Positions 49,462-58,849 of a stretch of DNA of 64,000 nt are shown one piece after another; the first letter of the stretch is position 1, and each line of letters starts with the position of its first letter. The translations under genes were made by a program, and so were the position numbers. The notes under the pieces are model-generated. The model had not been told where the DNA came from. It saw only the letters and a program-made list of their open reading frames with translations, and searched no databases. The stretch comes from Epilithonimonas sp042695135 (GTDB lineage: Bacteria > Bacteroidota > Bacteroidia > Flavobacteriales > Weeksellaceae), in contig NZ_CP170547.1 of NCBI RefSeq assembly GCF_042695135.1, positions 868,001 to 932,000 of the forward strand. The letters run 5' to 3'.

Positions 49462-50622
49462 ATGAGTAAAACAATCGCATTCATACCTGTTCGTGGAGGC
49501 AGTAAGTCCATACCTCTGAAAAATATCAAAGAATTCTGCGGAAAACCTTTGGTATATTGGAATATCAAAGCCCTGGAGGACACGCCATCCATTGATAAAA
49601 TCATTATCGCTACAGACTCGGTAGAGATAGAAGATGCTGTCAAAAGTTTCGGATTCAAAAAGACAGAGATCTATAAAAGATCTGTTGAAAACTCTCAGGA
49701 TACATCAAGCACAGAAAGCGTGATGCTGGAATATCTGAACCAGTCTGGATCAGACAATGATGATGTTTTCCTTTTGGTACAGGCAACATCGCCGCTTACC
49801 CAAACCAAAGATTTTTCTTCCGCTTTGGAGGTATATAACAATTCGGATTATGACTCTTTGTTGACTGGTGTCAGATTCAAAAGATTCTTTTGGAATGAAG
49901 ATGGGACATCAAAGAATTACGATTATCAAAACCGCCCCAGACGCCAGGATTTTCAAGGAGAATTCTTGGAGAACGGCGCATTTTACATCAATAAAATCGG
50001 GAATGTTTTAAAGTATAAAAATAGACTAAGTGGAAAAATTGGTCTATTTGAAATGGAAGAATTCACATCTTTTGAGATCGATGAACCGGATGATTGGGTG
50101 ATCGCAGAGCAATTGATGAAAAGACATATTTTGCAGCCGCAAAAGCCAGAAACTAAGATCAAACTATTCCTGACAGATGTGGATGGTGTTTTGACAGATG
50201 CAGGAATGTATTATTCCGAGAATGGTGACGAGCTGAAGAAATTCAATACGCACGACGGGATGGGATTTGATATCCTTCGCCAAAACAATATCAAAACCGG
50301 AATCGTCACTTCTGAAGTGACTCAGATCGTAGAAAGAAGAGCCAAAAAACTGAAAGTCGATTATCTCTATCAAGGTAAAAGAGAAGGCGGGAAATTAGAA
50401 GCTGCTCTGGAAATCTGTGCAAAAGAAGGGATTTCTATAAAAGAAGTCGCTTATATCGGAGATGATATCAACTGTTTCAATCTGCTTTCGGAAGTTGGTT
50501 TTGCTGCTTGTCCGCAAGATGCATTAGATAAAATAAAATCGATCACCAATATTCAGATTATGACTTTGAAAGGTGGTGAAGGCTGTGTGAGAGAGTTTAT
50601 TGAGAAAATCATTAGCAGATAA
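49462..50622 (+). CDS. neuA: Acylneuraminate cytidylyltransferase fused to a KdsC-like HAD phosphatase
   Basis: Bifunctional enzyme. Residues 1-225 are a CMP-nonulosonate synthetase (IAFIPVRGGSKSIPLKNIKE, LLVQATSPLTQTKDF, GEFLENGAFYINK). Residues 230-386 are a HAD phosphatase of the KdsC/YrbI type: KLFLTDVDGVLTDAGMYY, the KKFNTHDGMGFDIL segment, KTGIVTSE and EVAYIGDDINCFNLLSEVGF. The phosphatase half may dephosphorylate a nonulosonate 9-phosphate before activation. Such NeuA-HAD fusions are known in some sialic-acid and Kdn pathways. It supplies the CMP-sugar to the transferases that follow. Confidence 0.92.
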   Translation: MSKTIAFIPVRGGSKSIPLKNIKEFCGKPLVYWNIKALEDTPSIDKIIIATDSVEIEDAVKSFGFKKTEIYKRSVENSQDTSSTESVMLEYLNQSGSDNDDVFLLVQATSPLTQTKDFSSALEVYNNSDYDSLLTGVRFKRFFWNEDGTSKNYDYQNRPRRQDFQGEFLENGAFYINKIGNVLKYKNRLSGKIGLFEMEEFTSFEIDEPDDWVIAEQLMKRHILQPQKPETKIKLFLTDVDGVLTDAGMYYSENGDELKKFNTHDGMGFDILRQNNIKTGIVTSEVTQIVERRAKKLKVDYLYQGKREGGKLEAALEICAKEGISIKEVAYIGDDINCFNLLSEVGFAACPQDALDKIKSITNIQIMTLKGGEGCVREFIEKIISR

Positions 50623-50627
50623 TCATA

Positions 50628-52034
50628 ATGCCAAAAGAAAAAATCATATTCGGCTCCAGGAAAGATTATATTTCTGTCCTGATAGATCTTTTTCATGGTG
50701 TCAAAAACAAGTTAAAACCATTGGATGGCATTGTCAATCCCTGGTTTTTGATAAGAATCCAGACTGGTTATTTTTTCCATTTGATATACAGCGGTAAACT
50801 TCAGGTTGAGAATGAAAAAACAGTTCTCTGTCCTCCAAAAAAAACGAAAACTTCTTTCATTCAAAAGTTGAAAAATGGGGTAAAACAATTGTTATTAGCC
50901 CTAAAAATAAACCAGCAACACAAGCTGCTGAAAAATAAGCTGAAGGACCAGACATTATATTTAGGTTATCAATACCACAATATTAAAGAAGGCAAATACA
51001 ATATTTATCTCCATCCTTTTTATGAAGAAGAGACAAAAAAAGGAGAGATTCTTTATCTTGATCTTGTCAATAATAATTCGGAATTACAATCCTATTTACA
51101 ACTTTTACTGAAGTATTATTCTTTAAAGTTTAAAGATAAATTTCATAGTCTGGCTTATGAAAATACAAGCTTGATCAACAATTTTTTAAGCAAAGAAAAA
51201 GGAATTGAAATTAATAAGCTTAATAGTAATAACTTTTCAACACTCGGTTCATATCTGATAAAATTAAAGACTTATGAACAATTTCTGAAAACTATAAATC
51301 CCTCGAAGTTGTTTTACTATTGTTATTATGATTCTGACACCAATGCAATGTCCTTTGCGGCAAATGAACTTAAAATTCCAACAGTAGAGTATCAGCATAG
51401 TAATATCACCGATACGCATTTTGCTTATGCAAAATGGGAAATCCCGGGAACGCTTAAGATGCATTTCCCACAAACATTTTATGTATGGGCAGACACTGAT
51501 AAAGACTTAATAATTAATAATTTTTCTGACGAAGAATATAGCCCTGAAGTTGAAGTTGTAGGGAACAAGTATTTACAAAAATCAATAGAAAAGTCTTTAG
51601 ATAAAAATGTAGGAATTGACAAAAATGTTCTGATCTCTTTGCAGGGACAATGGATCCCGGAATTTTTAGAAGATTTTATTTATAAAGATAAGGATCGCAA
51701 ATGGTATTTCCGATTACACCCAAGATATCCGCAGGATAATATACAGCTACAAAATTTTGCATCAAAAAAGGGAAATAATGTCATAGTTGAGCACGCAAAC
51801 ACACTCGAACTATATGATCTTTTTGCTGAGATTTCTGTTCTGATGACCTCCTTTTCGGGAACGGCATTGGAAGCTGAGAAATTTGGAAAGAAAGTCATTA
51901 TCTTTGGTGAAGAAGGATACAATTCTTATCAGAATAAAATTGAAAACGGAACCTACAGTTACATTGAAAAATTAGAAGATATAAATCAGACATTACTTCA
52001 AAATGAAAAAAGTATTGAAAAAAATCCTGAATAA
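50628..52034 (+). CDS. Probable GT-B glycosyltransferase, sialyl- or polysialyltransferase-like (468 aa)
   Basis: Not firmly recognised. The C-terminal third looks like a GT-B donor domain: NVLISLQGQWIPEFLEDF, WYFRLHPRYPQDN (about residue 364, an H-P motif seen in bacterial sialyl/polysialyltransferases) and LFAEISVLMTSFSGTALEAE with GKKVIIFGEEGY. The middle has IPTVEYQHSNITDTHFAYAK, resembling capsule-polymerase type proteins. No signal peptide. It directly follows the CMP-sugar synthetase, which supports a transferase using a CMP-nonulosonate, but the acceptor and linkage are unknown. It overlaps the next gene by 32 bp. Confidence 0.7.
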   Translation: MPKEKIIFGSRKDYISVLIDLFHGVKNKLKPLDGIVNPWFLIRIQTGYFFHLIYSGKLQVENEKTVLCPPKKTKTSFIQKLKNGVKQLLLALKINQQHKLLKNKLKDQTLYLGYQYHNIKEGKYNIYLHPFYEEETKKGEILYLDLVNNNSELQSYLQLLLKYYSLKFKDKFHSLAYENTSLINNFLSKEKGIEINKLNSNNFSTLGSYLIKLKTYEQFLKTINPSKLFYYCYYDSDTNAMSFAANELKIPTVEYQHSNITDTHFAYAKWEIPGTLKMHFPQTFYVWADTDKDLIINNFSDEEYSPEVEVVGNKYLQKSIEKSLDKNVGIDKNVLISLQGQWIPEFLEDFIYKDKDRKWYFRLHPRYPQDNIQLQNFASKKGNNVIVEHANTLELYDLFAEISVLMTSFSGTALEAEKFGKKVIIFGEEGYNSYQNKIENGTYSYIEKLEDINQTLLQNEKSIEKNPE

Positions 52035-52710
52035 ATTAGGGTTTAATGTAAGTAAATCTTCACAAATTAAAACCAATATCATCGATTCCAAAGTTCCCAA
52101 ACTTACGATAATTGATGACACTACAACTGTACAGTTTAGCGAGCTGTTTGGAGACATCAAAATTGGGAAAAGATCTCTTATCAACAAAACCCGACTGGAC
52201 GGCAACGTTTCCGTTGGGAATAATACAACCATCAATGGTCCCGGAACAGAGATTTACAGCATAGAACATCCGATCACGATTGGCAATTTCTGTTCTATCG
52301 CAAGAGGAACAGCCATCCAGGAGCATAACCACGATATGCAGTCCATCACCACCTATTTTATAAAATACAGGATTTTTGGAGAAAAATATGGTATAGATGC
52401 CGTTTCAAAAGGCGGAATCACAATTGGGAATGATGTCTGGATTGGAACTCAGTCCGTGATTTTGACGGGTGTAACGATTGGTGACGGAGCAATCATTGCG
52501 GCTAATAGTGTCGTTACAAATGATGTTCCGGCTTATGCAATTGTTGGAGGAACACCGGCCAAGGTTCTTAAATTTAGATTTAAAGACGAGATTATTAAAG
52601 AGTTGTTAGAAATAAAATGGTGGAATTGGGATATAGATAAAATTAAAAGAAATAAGGATTTATTCTACGGAGATTTGACATTGGAAAAAATTAATAATAT
52701 TCAGGATTAG
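52003..52710 (+). CDS. CatB-type hexapeptide O-acetyltransferase
   Basis: Acetyl-CoA dependent O-acetyltransferase with a left-handed beta helix. The 235 residues show hexapeptide repeats (IGKRSLINKTRLDGNVSVGN, IGNFCSIARGTAIQEHNHDM with the catalytic His, ITIGNDVWIGTQSVILTGVT, IGDGAIIAANSVVTNDVPAY) and the family end GGTPAKVLKFRF. It follows the putative sialyltransferase, with overlap, and may acetylate the nonulosonate or another sugar. A paralogue is encoded at 59735-60346. Confidence 0.9.
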   Translation: MKKVLKKILNKLGFNVSKSSQIKTNIIDSKVPKLTIIDDTTTVQFSELFGDIKIGKRSLINKTRLDGNVSVGNNTTINGPGTEIYSIEHPITIGNFCSIARGTAIQEHNHDMQSITTYFIKYRIFGEKYGIDAVSKGGITIGNDVWIGTQSVILTGVTIGDGAIIAANSVVTNDVPAYAIVGGTPAKVLKFRFKDEIIKELLEIKWWNWDIDKIKRNKDLFYGDLTLEKINNIQD

Positions 52711-53868
52711 ATGGAACAAAAATTTAAAATATTAATTTTCGCCCACGACTCTACACTTTACGGCGCGACCAAATCTCTCCTGACCTTGCTGGACTATTGG
52801 AAAAAAAATCATCCAGAAGTAGAAGTTTTGGTTTTGCTTCCCTACAAAGGTATTTTGGAAGATCATTTTGCAACTTCCGGTATCAGTTATAAAGTCGTCG
52901 CCTTTCCAAGAACAGATTATCCATATAAAAACCAGTCCTTTTTATATATTTTAAAACTGAGACGCAATTATCTGAAGCAGGAAAAAGCTGCAATAGTCAA
53001 TATTTCAAATATTATAAATGATTTCCAACCGGATGTTATTTATACCAATACATCGGTAGTTGGAATTGGTTATGAAATTTCAAAACTTTTCAAAATACCT
53101 TTTGTATGGCACATAAGAGAATTTGGATGGGCAGATTATCGTCTCAAATATCTACCTTCGGTAAGGTCACAATTCAAAAAAGTTAGAAATTCTAATACTA
53201 TTTTTATATCCAAAATACTACAAGATCATTGGATAAAAAACAGTAAGAAAAAAGAATCGAAAGTGATCTACAACGGATTTGTGGAAGAAAGTGTAAATCA
53301 CACAATGAAAGAAATTCCAAATGAACCAATCATTGGGATATTAGGGACAATAATGCCAGGTAAAGGCCAGCTCGAAGCCATACAAGCTGTAGAAATCCTT
53401 AATAAAAAAGGAATTAAAGCTACGTTGGAAATCTATGGGAAAGCCTCTGACAGAGTCTATGAAGCCCAACTGAAATCTTTATTGGAAAATAATAGGGATA
53501 TAAACAGTTATATTAAGTTTTGTGGTTTTAATGAGAATCCGAAAGAAATTTATGATAGAATTTCAATACTACTCAACTGTTCCAGAAGTGAGGGTTTCGG
53601 TCGTACAATTATAGAAGCAATGCTGGAGAATGTTCCCGTGGTTGCCAATAATGCCGGAGCAATACCTGAGATTATCAAAGACAGTTATAACGGTCTTGTT
53701 TACGAACATACAAGCGAATCTTTGGCCAATAAATTAGAATTGTTAATTAATAATAAAATACTTTGGAAGAATATTACAGATAATGCGTTTATTTTTGCAA
53801 AAGATAATTACAGTATAAAAAACTATGCGGAATCTGTTCTTGATTTCCTGAAAAATAAAAAAAAATGA
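52711..53868 (+). CDS. Glycosyltransferase family 4 (GT-B)
   Basis: Retaining GT-B glycosyltransferase. The 385 residues start with the N-terminal Rossmann part FKILIFAHDSTLYGATKSLL. The C-terminal donor domain has EPIIGILGTIMPGKGQLEAI and the E-x7-E signature SRSEGFGRTIIEAMLENVPV, followed by VVANNAGAIPEIIKDSYNGL. Cytosolic, at the membrane. Start and stop abut its neighbours (next gene overlaps by 4 bp). Sugar donor and acceptor cannot be told from sequence. Confidence 0.92.
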   Translation: MEQKFKILIFAHDSTLYGATKSLLTLLDYWKKNHPEVEVLVLLPYKGILEDHFATSGISYKVVAFPRTDYPYKNQSFLYILKLRRNYLKQEKAAIVNISNIINDFQPDVIYTNTSVVGIGYEISKLFKIPFVWHIREFGWADYRLKYLPSVRSQFKKVRNSNTIFISKILQDHWIKNSKKKESKVIYNGFVEESVNHTMKEIPNEPIIGILGTIMPGKGQLEAIQAVEILNKKGIKATLEIYGKASDRVYEAQLKSLLENNRDINSYIKFCGFNENPKEIYDRISILLNCSRSEGFGRTIIEAMLENVPVVANNAGAIPEIIKDSYNGLVYEHTSESLANKLELLINNKILWKNITDNAFIFAKDNYSIKNYAESVLDFLKNKKK

Positions 53869-54947
53869 ATAAAATTCTCCCGATAGCAATACATCTTCCG
53901 CAATTTCATCCATTCCCAAAAAATGATGAGTGGTGGGGAAGAGGTTTTACAGAATGGACCAATGTAACAAAGGCAAAACCTCTTTACAGCGGACATTATC
54001 AGCCACATTTGCCGGCAGACCTGGGTTTCTATGATCTGAGACTGGAAGAGGCAAGACTAGCCCAGGAAGCAATGGCAAAAGAATATGGCATCTATGGTTT
54101 CTGCTATTATCATTATTGGTTTCACGGTGAAAAGCTTATGAACGAACCGGTCGACAGAAAACTGAATAATCCGAAAGAAGATCTTCCGTTTATGCTTTGC
54201 TGGGCAAATGAAACCTGGAGCAGAAGATGGTTGGGAGAAGAAAAAGAAATTCTCATAGAACAAACTTATTCCCTGGAAGATCATAAAAATCACGCCATCT
54301 ATCTACAGAAATTTTTTAAAGACGACAGGTATATAAAAGTAGATGGCAAACCCGTCTTTATGATATACAGACCTATACAGATCCCTGATCTGGATCAGGT
54401 AATTGATATTTACAGGTCTGTAGCTAAAGAAAATGGTTTTGAAGATATGTTTCTTGTTGCTTCTAATTCGCACGCAGGGTATGAAAATCTTTTGGAAAAA
54501 GGATTTGACGCTGTTATGAACTTCCAGCCGAAGTTAGGATCATTGGGGCAGGCTTTTAATGATAAAAACAGCATGACAAAACTGAAGAGAAATCTTGAGT
54601 TGGGAATTTTCAGTAATAAATTAAAAATTTACGACTATAAAAAAGCCAAGGAAAAGATGAACAGAACATATGAATATAATTATTTGCCATGTTCGTTTGT
54701 CAGCTGGGACAATAGTGCCAGAAGAGGAGAAAACGGAATTATAATCAAAGATAAGAATCCGGAAGTCTTTGCAGAGTTTTTGCAAAAAGACATAAAATAT
54801 TTACTAGATCAAAAGAGAGAACCTGAGGAAAATTTCCTTTTTATAAATGCATGGAACGAATGGGCAGAGGGAAATTATCTAGAACCCGACGTAAAATATG
54901 GATTTGAGTTTTTGAATAAATTAAAAGAAGTATTAAATAAGATATAA
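53865..54947 (+). CDS. WbsX-family (GH99-like) protein, copy 1
   Basis: WbsX-type proteins have a GH99-like TIM-barrel fold and are found in O-antigen and capsule clusters, with unclear activity (transfer or trimming of glycans). The 360 residues show the family marks: PIAIHLPQFHPFPKNDEWWG, GFTEWTNVTKA, HYQPHLPADLGFYDLR, YGIYGFCYYHYWFHGEKLM, PFMLCWANETWSRRW and INAWNEWAEGNYLEPD with likely catalytic acids. No signal peptide, so cytosolic. The next gene is a close paralogue. Confidence 0.92.
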   Translation: MNKILPIAIHLPQFHPFPKNDEWWGRGFTEWTNVTKAKPLYSGHYQPHLPADLGFYDLRLEEARLAQEAMAKEYGIYGFCYYHYWFHGEKLMNEPVDRKLNNPKEDLPFMLCWANETWSRRWLGEEKEILIEQTYSLEDHKNHAIYLQKFFKDDRYIKVDGKPVFMIYRPIQIPDLDQVIDIYRSVAKENGFEDMFLVASNSHAGYENLLEKGFDAVMNFQPKLGSLGQAFNDKNSMTKLKRNLELGIFSNKLKIYDYKKAKEKMNRTYEYNYLPCSFVSWDNSARRGENGIIIKDKNPEVFAEFLQKDIKYLLDQKREPEENFLFINAWNEWAEGNYLEPDVKYGFEFLNKLKEVLNKI

Positions 54948-54957
54948 CTTTTATTAA

Positions 54958-56076
54958 ATGACTAAGATTAGACCAATAGCAATACATCTGCCTCAGTTTC
55001 ACCCTTTTCCCGAAAATGATAAATGGTGGGGAAAAGGCTTTACGGAATGGACAAATGTCACGAAAACACAACCTCTTTTTGAAGGTCATTATCAGCCGCA
55101 TCTTCCTGCAGATCTGGGATTTTATGATCTTAGACTGGAAGAAGCGAGACTGGCACAGATCGCATTGGCAAAAGAATTCGGGATTTATGGTTTTTGTTAT
55201 TATCATTACTGGTTTAATGGTAAAAGACTGATGAACGAACCCATTGACAGAATGCTGAAAAATCCAAAAGAGGATTTTCCTTTTATGCTGTGTTGGGCCA
55301 ATGAAAACTGGTCCAGAGCCTGGGACGGAAATGATAAAGAGCTCCTGATAGACCAAAAATATAGTTCCGACGATGACAGAGATCACATCAAATTTTTATT
55401 ACCAATTTTCAAAGATAGTAGGTATATAAAAATAGAGGGGAAGCCGGTTTTTGTAATTTATAAGTCGGATGAGTTGCCTTCTGCAAAAGAGACAATCAAA
55501 ATCTGGAGAGAAGAAGCTGCAAAGGAAGGATTGGAACTCTATATTTGTAGAATGGACCGCTGGAATACAGCCAACGGACAGGAAGTTTTGGATCTGGGAT
55601 TTGATGCTGCGATAGATTTTCAGCCATTGAGTCCGTCACTTGTAAAATTTAAAAATGCAAATAAAAAAAATAAACCGACGGGTTTTACATCCAAAGTTAT
55701 TAATAAATTAAAAATAACATTCAGCAAACCAAAACCGGAATCTTCTCAACATATCATAGATTACAAAAATTATACAGAATTTGATATAAAAAACTTCCAT
55801 CAGGATTATAAAATATTTCCCGGTTTTTCTCCTTCCTGGGACAATGCCGCACGAAGAAAACATAATGCTACAATATTTAAAAATGCCTCACCAGAATTAT
55901 TCTATCACTGGATTGTAGAAAAACTGAAAAAATATAAAACCTATTCCACAGAAGAGAATTTTATTTTCATCAACGCCTGGAACGAGTGGGCAGAAGGTAA
56001 TCATCTGGAACCCTGCCAGAAATGGGGTTTACAGTATTTGGAAGCACTTAAAAATGCTGTAAAAAAATCAGAATAA
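54958..56076 (+). CDS. WbsX-family (GH99-like) protein, copy 2
   Basis: Tandem paralogue of the preceding gene, 10 bp behind it. The same blocks occur (AIHLPQFHPFPENDKWWGKG, HYQPHLPADLGFYDLRLEEA, YGFCYYHYWFNGKRLMNEP, FMLCWANENWSRAWDGND, INAWNEWAEGNHLEPC). The middle (about residues 215-290) differs, with a longer basic insert (NKKNKPTGFTSKVINKLK), so substrate specificity probably differs too. 372 aa, intact. The C-terminal overlap of 1 bp with the next glycosyltransferase shows a tight operon. Confidence 0.92.
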   Translation: MTKIRPIAIHLPQFHPFPENDKWWGKGFTEWTNVTKTQPLFEGHYQPHLPADLGFYDLRLEEARLAQIALAKEFGIYGFCYYHYWFNGKRLMNEPIDRMLKNPKEDFPFMLCWANENWSRAWDGNDKELLIDQKYSSDDDRDHIKFLLPIFKDSRYIKIEGKPVFVIYKSDELPSAKETIKIWREEAAKEGLELYICRMDRWNTANGQEVLDLGFDAAIDFQPLSPSLVKFKNANKKNKPTGFTSKVINKLKITFSKPKPESSQHIIDYKNYTEFDIKNFHQDYKIFPGFSPSWDNAARRKHNATIFKNASPELFYHWIVEKLKKYKTYSTEENFIFINAWNEWAEGNHLEPCQKWGLQYLEALKNAVKKSE

Positions 56077-57005
56077 TGAAGGTATTTGCAATCATAGTAA
56101 TTTACAACGGGATGCGGAATAACTGGATTCAGAAATGTTTTGATTCGGTTATTAATTCCAGCATTCCTGTTCAGATCATTGCGATTGATAACGGATCCAA
56201 TGATGGGAGCGTAGCGTTTATACAGAAAAATTATCCTCAGATAGAATTTATCATTTCCAAAGAAAATCTTGGATTCGGAAAGGCGAATAATATTGGGTTT
56301 GAAAAAGCACTGGAACTTGGTGGAAAGTATTTTTTTCTCCTTAATCAGGATGCAAGAGTTGATACAGATACGATAGAAAAATTGGTTCTGCAATCAGAAA
56401 AAAATCCGCAATATGCTGTCATAAGCCCAATCCATCTGAACGGAAAAGGAGACGCTTTGGATTATAATTTTTCTCATTACATCACTCCTAATTTCTGTAA
56501 AAATCTGTATTCGGACTTTGTAGTGCAAAAATTAAAGGATACAGTTTATGAATCTGATTTTATATGTGCAGCCGCTTGGCTGGTCACGAAAGAAAGTCTG
56601 AGAGTAATTGGCGGTTTCAGTCCTGTTTTTTATCATTACGGAGAAGATGATAATTATGTTAATAGATTGAAATTCAGTAAATTGAAAATAGGTGTCTATC
56701 CAAAAGTGTCCATATATCACGATAGAGAAGAGAGACAAGGCGGTGTTTTAAAAGATAAAGAATTTAACAGAACAAAATCAGTACTATTAAACAACTCTAA
56801 CCCGTTAAAAAAACAGGATATTGCAAAAAAAATACAGACATTATCATTTAAAATAATTGTTAGAAAAATATTTTCACGCGGAACTATACTGGAAGATATG
56901 CAGTTGGAAAAAAAAGTTCTTATTAAATTTAAAGATCAAATTGAGGAAAATAATAAAATTTCTCTCTCAAATGACGAATATAAGTTTTTGAATATTAAAC
57001 ATTAA
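56076..57005 (+). CDS. Glycosyltransferase family 2 (rhamnosyltransferase-like)
   Basis: Inverting GT-A transferase. The 309 residues begin KVFAIIVIYNGMRNNWIQKC, then IIAIDNGSNDGSVAFIQKNY, the motif ENLGFGKANNIGFEKAL and the metal-binding region FFLLNQDARVDTDTI. Later blocks AAAWLVTKESLRVIGGFSPV and YGEDDNYVNRLK are typical of WcaA/RfbF-like enzymes that add deoxy sugars. The sugar is not predictable. Member of the capsule operon, overlapping the previous stop. Confidence 0.92.
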   Translation: MKVFAIIVIYNGMRNNWIQKCFDSVINSSIPVQIIAIDNGSNDGSVAFIQKNYPQIEFIISKENLGFGKANNIGFEKALELGGKYFFLLNQDARVDTDTIEKLVLQSEKNPQYAVISPIHLNGKGDALDYNFSHYITPNFCKNLYSDFVVQKLKDTVYESDFICAAAWLVTKESLRVIGGFSPVFYHYGEDDNYVNRLKFSKLKIGVYPKVSIYHDREERQGGVLKDKEFNRTKSVLLNNSNPLKKQDIAKKIQTLSFKIIVRKIFSRGTILEDMQLEKKVLIKFKDQIEENNKISLSNDEYKFLNIKH

Positions 57006-57011
57006 TATTGA

Positions 57012-57872
57012 ATGGAAAATGCAAAAGTAACAGTTTATATTCCGACAAAAAACAGATTGGTTTTAGTTAAAAAAGCAATCGATTCTGTAATGCAGCAGAC
57101 CTATAACAATTGGGAATTGATTGTTGTAAATGATGCTTCCACAGATGAAACAAAAGATTATCTCGACAAGTTGTCAACAGAAAATCCAAAGATAAAAGCG
57201 ATCCATCATCAGGAATCTTTAGGTGCTTGCGTTTCCAGAAACGACGCTATCTTTTCGGCAACCGGCGAATTTATTACCGGTCTGGATGACGATGATTATT
57301 TTGCTCCCAACAGACTGGCAAATTTTATCAAAGAATGGGATGATAACCTCATTGGATTGTGTACTGATAATATAAGTGTAATAGACAACGTTGAAGCAGA
57401 AAAAAACATACAGCCTGAAACTTATATAAAGCAAAAGGATCTGCTGTATTTCAATTTTATTAATAACCAGATTTTTACCAAAACCAAAAGTCTTCGGGAT
57501 ATAGGCGGTTTTGAACCAAGTTTAAAAGTCTGGCAAGATTACGAATGCTGGTACAGATTATTGTCAAAAGGCAAGGCTAAAAAATTGTCGGAACCAACTT
57601 ATTACTTTGATGTGAGCGACAGAGTAGACAGGATATCGCTAGCCAGAAAGGAAAAAGCACTTGATTCTTACAACATCTTTATTAAAAATAATAGACTTTC
57701 CAAAACTGAAAGCGAAATTTTAAAAATCCCTCTTTTATATTATGGTTTTGGAAAAATAAATCTTTGGTTTATTTTCAAAATGCTTTTCCTAACAGGATTT
57801 GATCACAACTATTTTAATTTTCTTAATAAAGAAGTTATAAAGCCAATTTTAAAAAAGGCTACAAAAAAATAA
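57012..57872 (+). CDS. Glycosyltransferase family 2
   Basis: GT-A transferase of 286 residues: VTVYIPTKNRLVLVKKAIDS, NWELIVVNDASTDETKDYLD, GACVSRNDAIFSATGEFITG and the D-x-D part GLDDDDYFAPNRLANF, then FEPSLKVWQDYECWYRLL with the catalytic base region. This pattern is typical of SpsA-like transferases of capsule clusters. It lies 6 bp after the preceding GT2 gene. Sugar specificity is unknown. Confidence 0.92.
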   Translation: MENAKVTVYIPTKNRLVLVKKAIDSVMQQTYNNWELIVVNDASTDETKDYLDKLSTENPKIKAIHHQESLGACVSRNDAIFSATGEFITGLDDDDYFAPNRLANFIKEWDDNLIGLCTDNISVIDNVEAEKNIQPETYIKQKDLLYFNFINNQIFTKTKSLRDIGGFEPSLKVWQDYECWYRLLSKGKAKKLSEPTYYFDVSDRVDRISLARKEKALDSYNIFIKNNRLSKTESEILKIPLLYYGFGKINLWFIFKMLFLTGFDHNYFNFLNKEVIKPILKKATKK

Positions 57873-57882
57873 ACATTGTAGA

Positions 57883-58827
57883 ATGTCGATAAAAAAAATA
57901 AATATAAAAACTATACCTTCTCCCAAGACAGTAATTTGGGGAGAGGGAAAAGAAAATAAAAAAGAAATTCCAAAAATAATCTGGTTTTTTTGGGATTCGC
58001 CTACTTATTCTCCGACAGTTGCGCTTTGTATCAATAGATTAAAAGAATTAAATCCCGGCTTCGAAATTAATATTATTGATTTTAAAACCATAAATAATTT
58101 CCTTCCCGATTTTAACAGAAACAACTTAAAAAATCTGCATATTGTTAATATAACGGATCTTATCCGTTTGGAACTGGTATATCGCTATGGTGGTATCTAT
58201 CTTGATGCCAGTGTATTTTTAATAGATAATCTGGATTGGGTAATAGAGACACAGAAAAAAAACAGCTGCGATTTCATCGGTTTTTATACAGAACGGTATA
58301 TGTCAAATGCTGATTTTCCAATGGTAGAAAGCTGGTTTTTTGCAGCTTCTCCGGAAAATAAATTTATGAAAGAATGGCTTCAGGAATATAAGAACATCAT
58401 TTTCCATAAAACTCCGGATTATTTGTATGAAGATATTGATACAGATGTATATAGCAAATTACCTGATCCGGGATATCTCAAGATATATGTTTCTGCAGCT
58501 ATTGTAATGAGAAAATCTTCTGATTATATTCTTAATCTTATTAAGTCAGAAGATGGCGCGCATTTCTATAATGTTAATTATCTTCATACAAAACCTTCTG
58601 TGATGCAGAATGTGATGCTTCTAAGCAAAATACCAGATAAGCTGCCTCAGTTAATAAAACTGACCAATGCTGGCAGATTAGCCTGCGATATGTATATAGA
58701 AAAAGGTTTGTATAAATTTGATTCGATTTTATTCAAATTAAGCAGAGAAGATTTTCCGAATAAACACTTGCTGAGGTTGAAAAGGCTGATGAGATTTTCT
58801 TTAAAATACTTATCGAAGAAAAAATAA
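57883..58827 (+). CDS. GT32-like capsular polysaccharide glycosyltransferase
   Basis: Glycosyltransferase with a DXD-containing sugar-binding region. The 314 residues contain EIPKIIWFFWDSPTYSPTVA, CINRLKELNPGFEINIIDFK, NITDLIRLELVYRYGGIYLD and ASVFLI (Y-G-G-x-Y-x-D motif), as in the Gly_transf_sug/Caps_synth families. These enzymes often transfer hexoses in capsule repeats. The start at 57883 is 11 bp after the previous stop. No membrane segment. Confidence 0.9.
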   Translation: MSIKKINIKTIPSPKTVIWGEGKENKKEIPKIIWFFWDSPTYSPTVALCINRLKELNPGFEINIIDFKTINNFLPDFNRNNLKNLHIVNITDLIRLELVYRYGGIYLDASVFLIDNLDWVIETQKKNSCDFIGFYTERYMSNADFPMVESWFFAASPENKFMKEWLQEYKNIIFHKTPDYLYEDIDTDVYSKLPDPGYLKIYVSAAIVMRKSSDYILNLIKSEDGAHFYNVNYLHTKPSVMQNVMLLSKIPDKLPQLIKLTNAGRLACDMYIEKGLYKFDSILFKLSREDFPNKHLLRLKRLMRFSLKYLSKKK

Positions 58828-58849
58828 ATTATTTAATAAACAATAAACT

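Noticed and set aside
54841..55386. 181-codon minus-strand frame over the WbsX genes
   Set aside because: Mirrors the conserved blocks of both WbsX genes and is therefore a shadow.
54958..56076. Second WbsX gene as an assembly duplication
   Set aside because: The paralogues differ throughout and have different middle parts, so the duplication is old and real.
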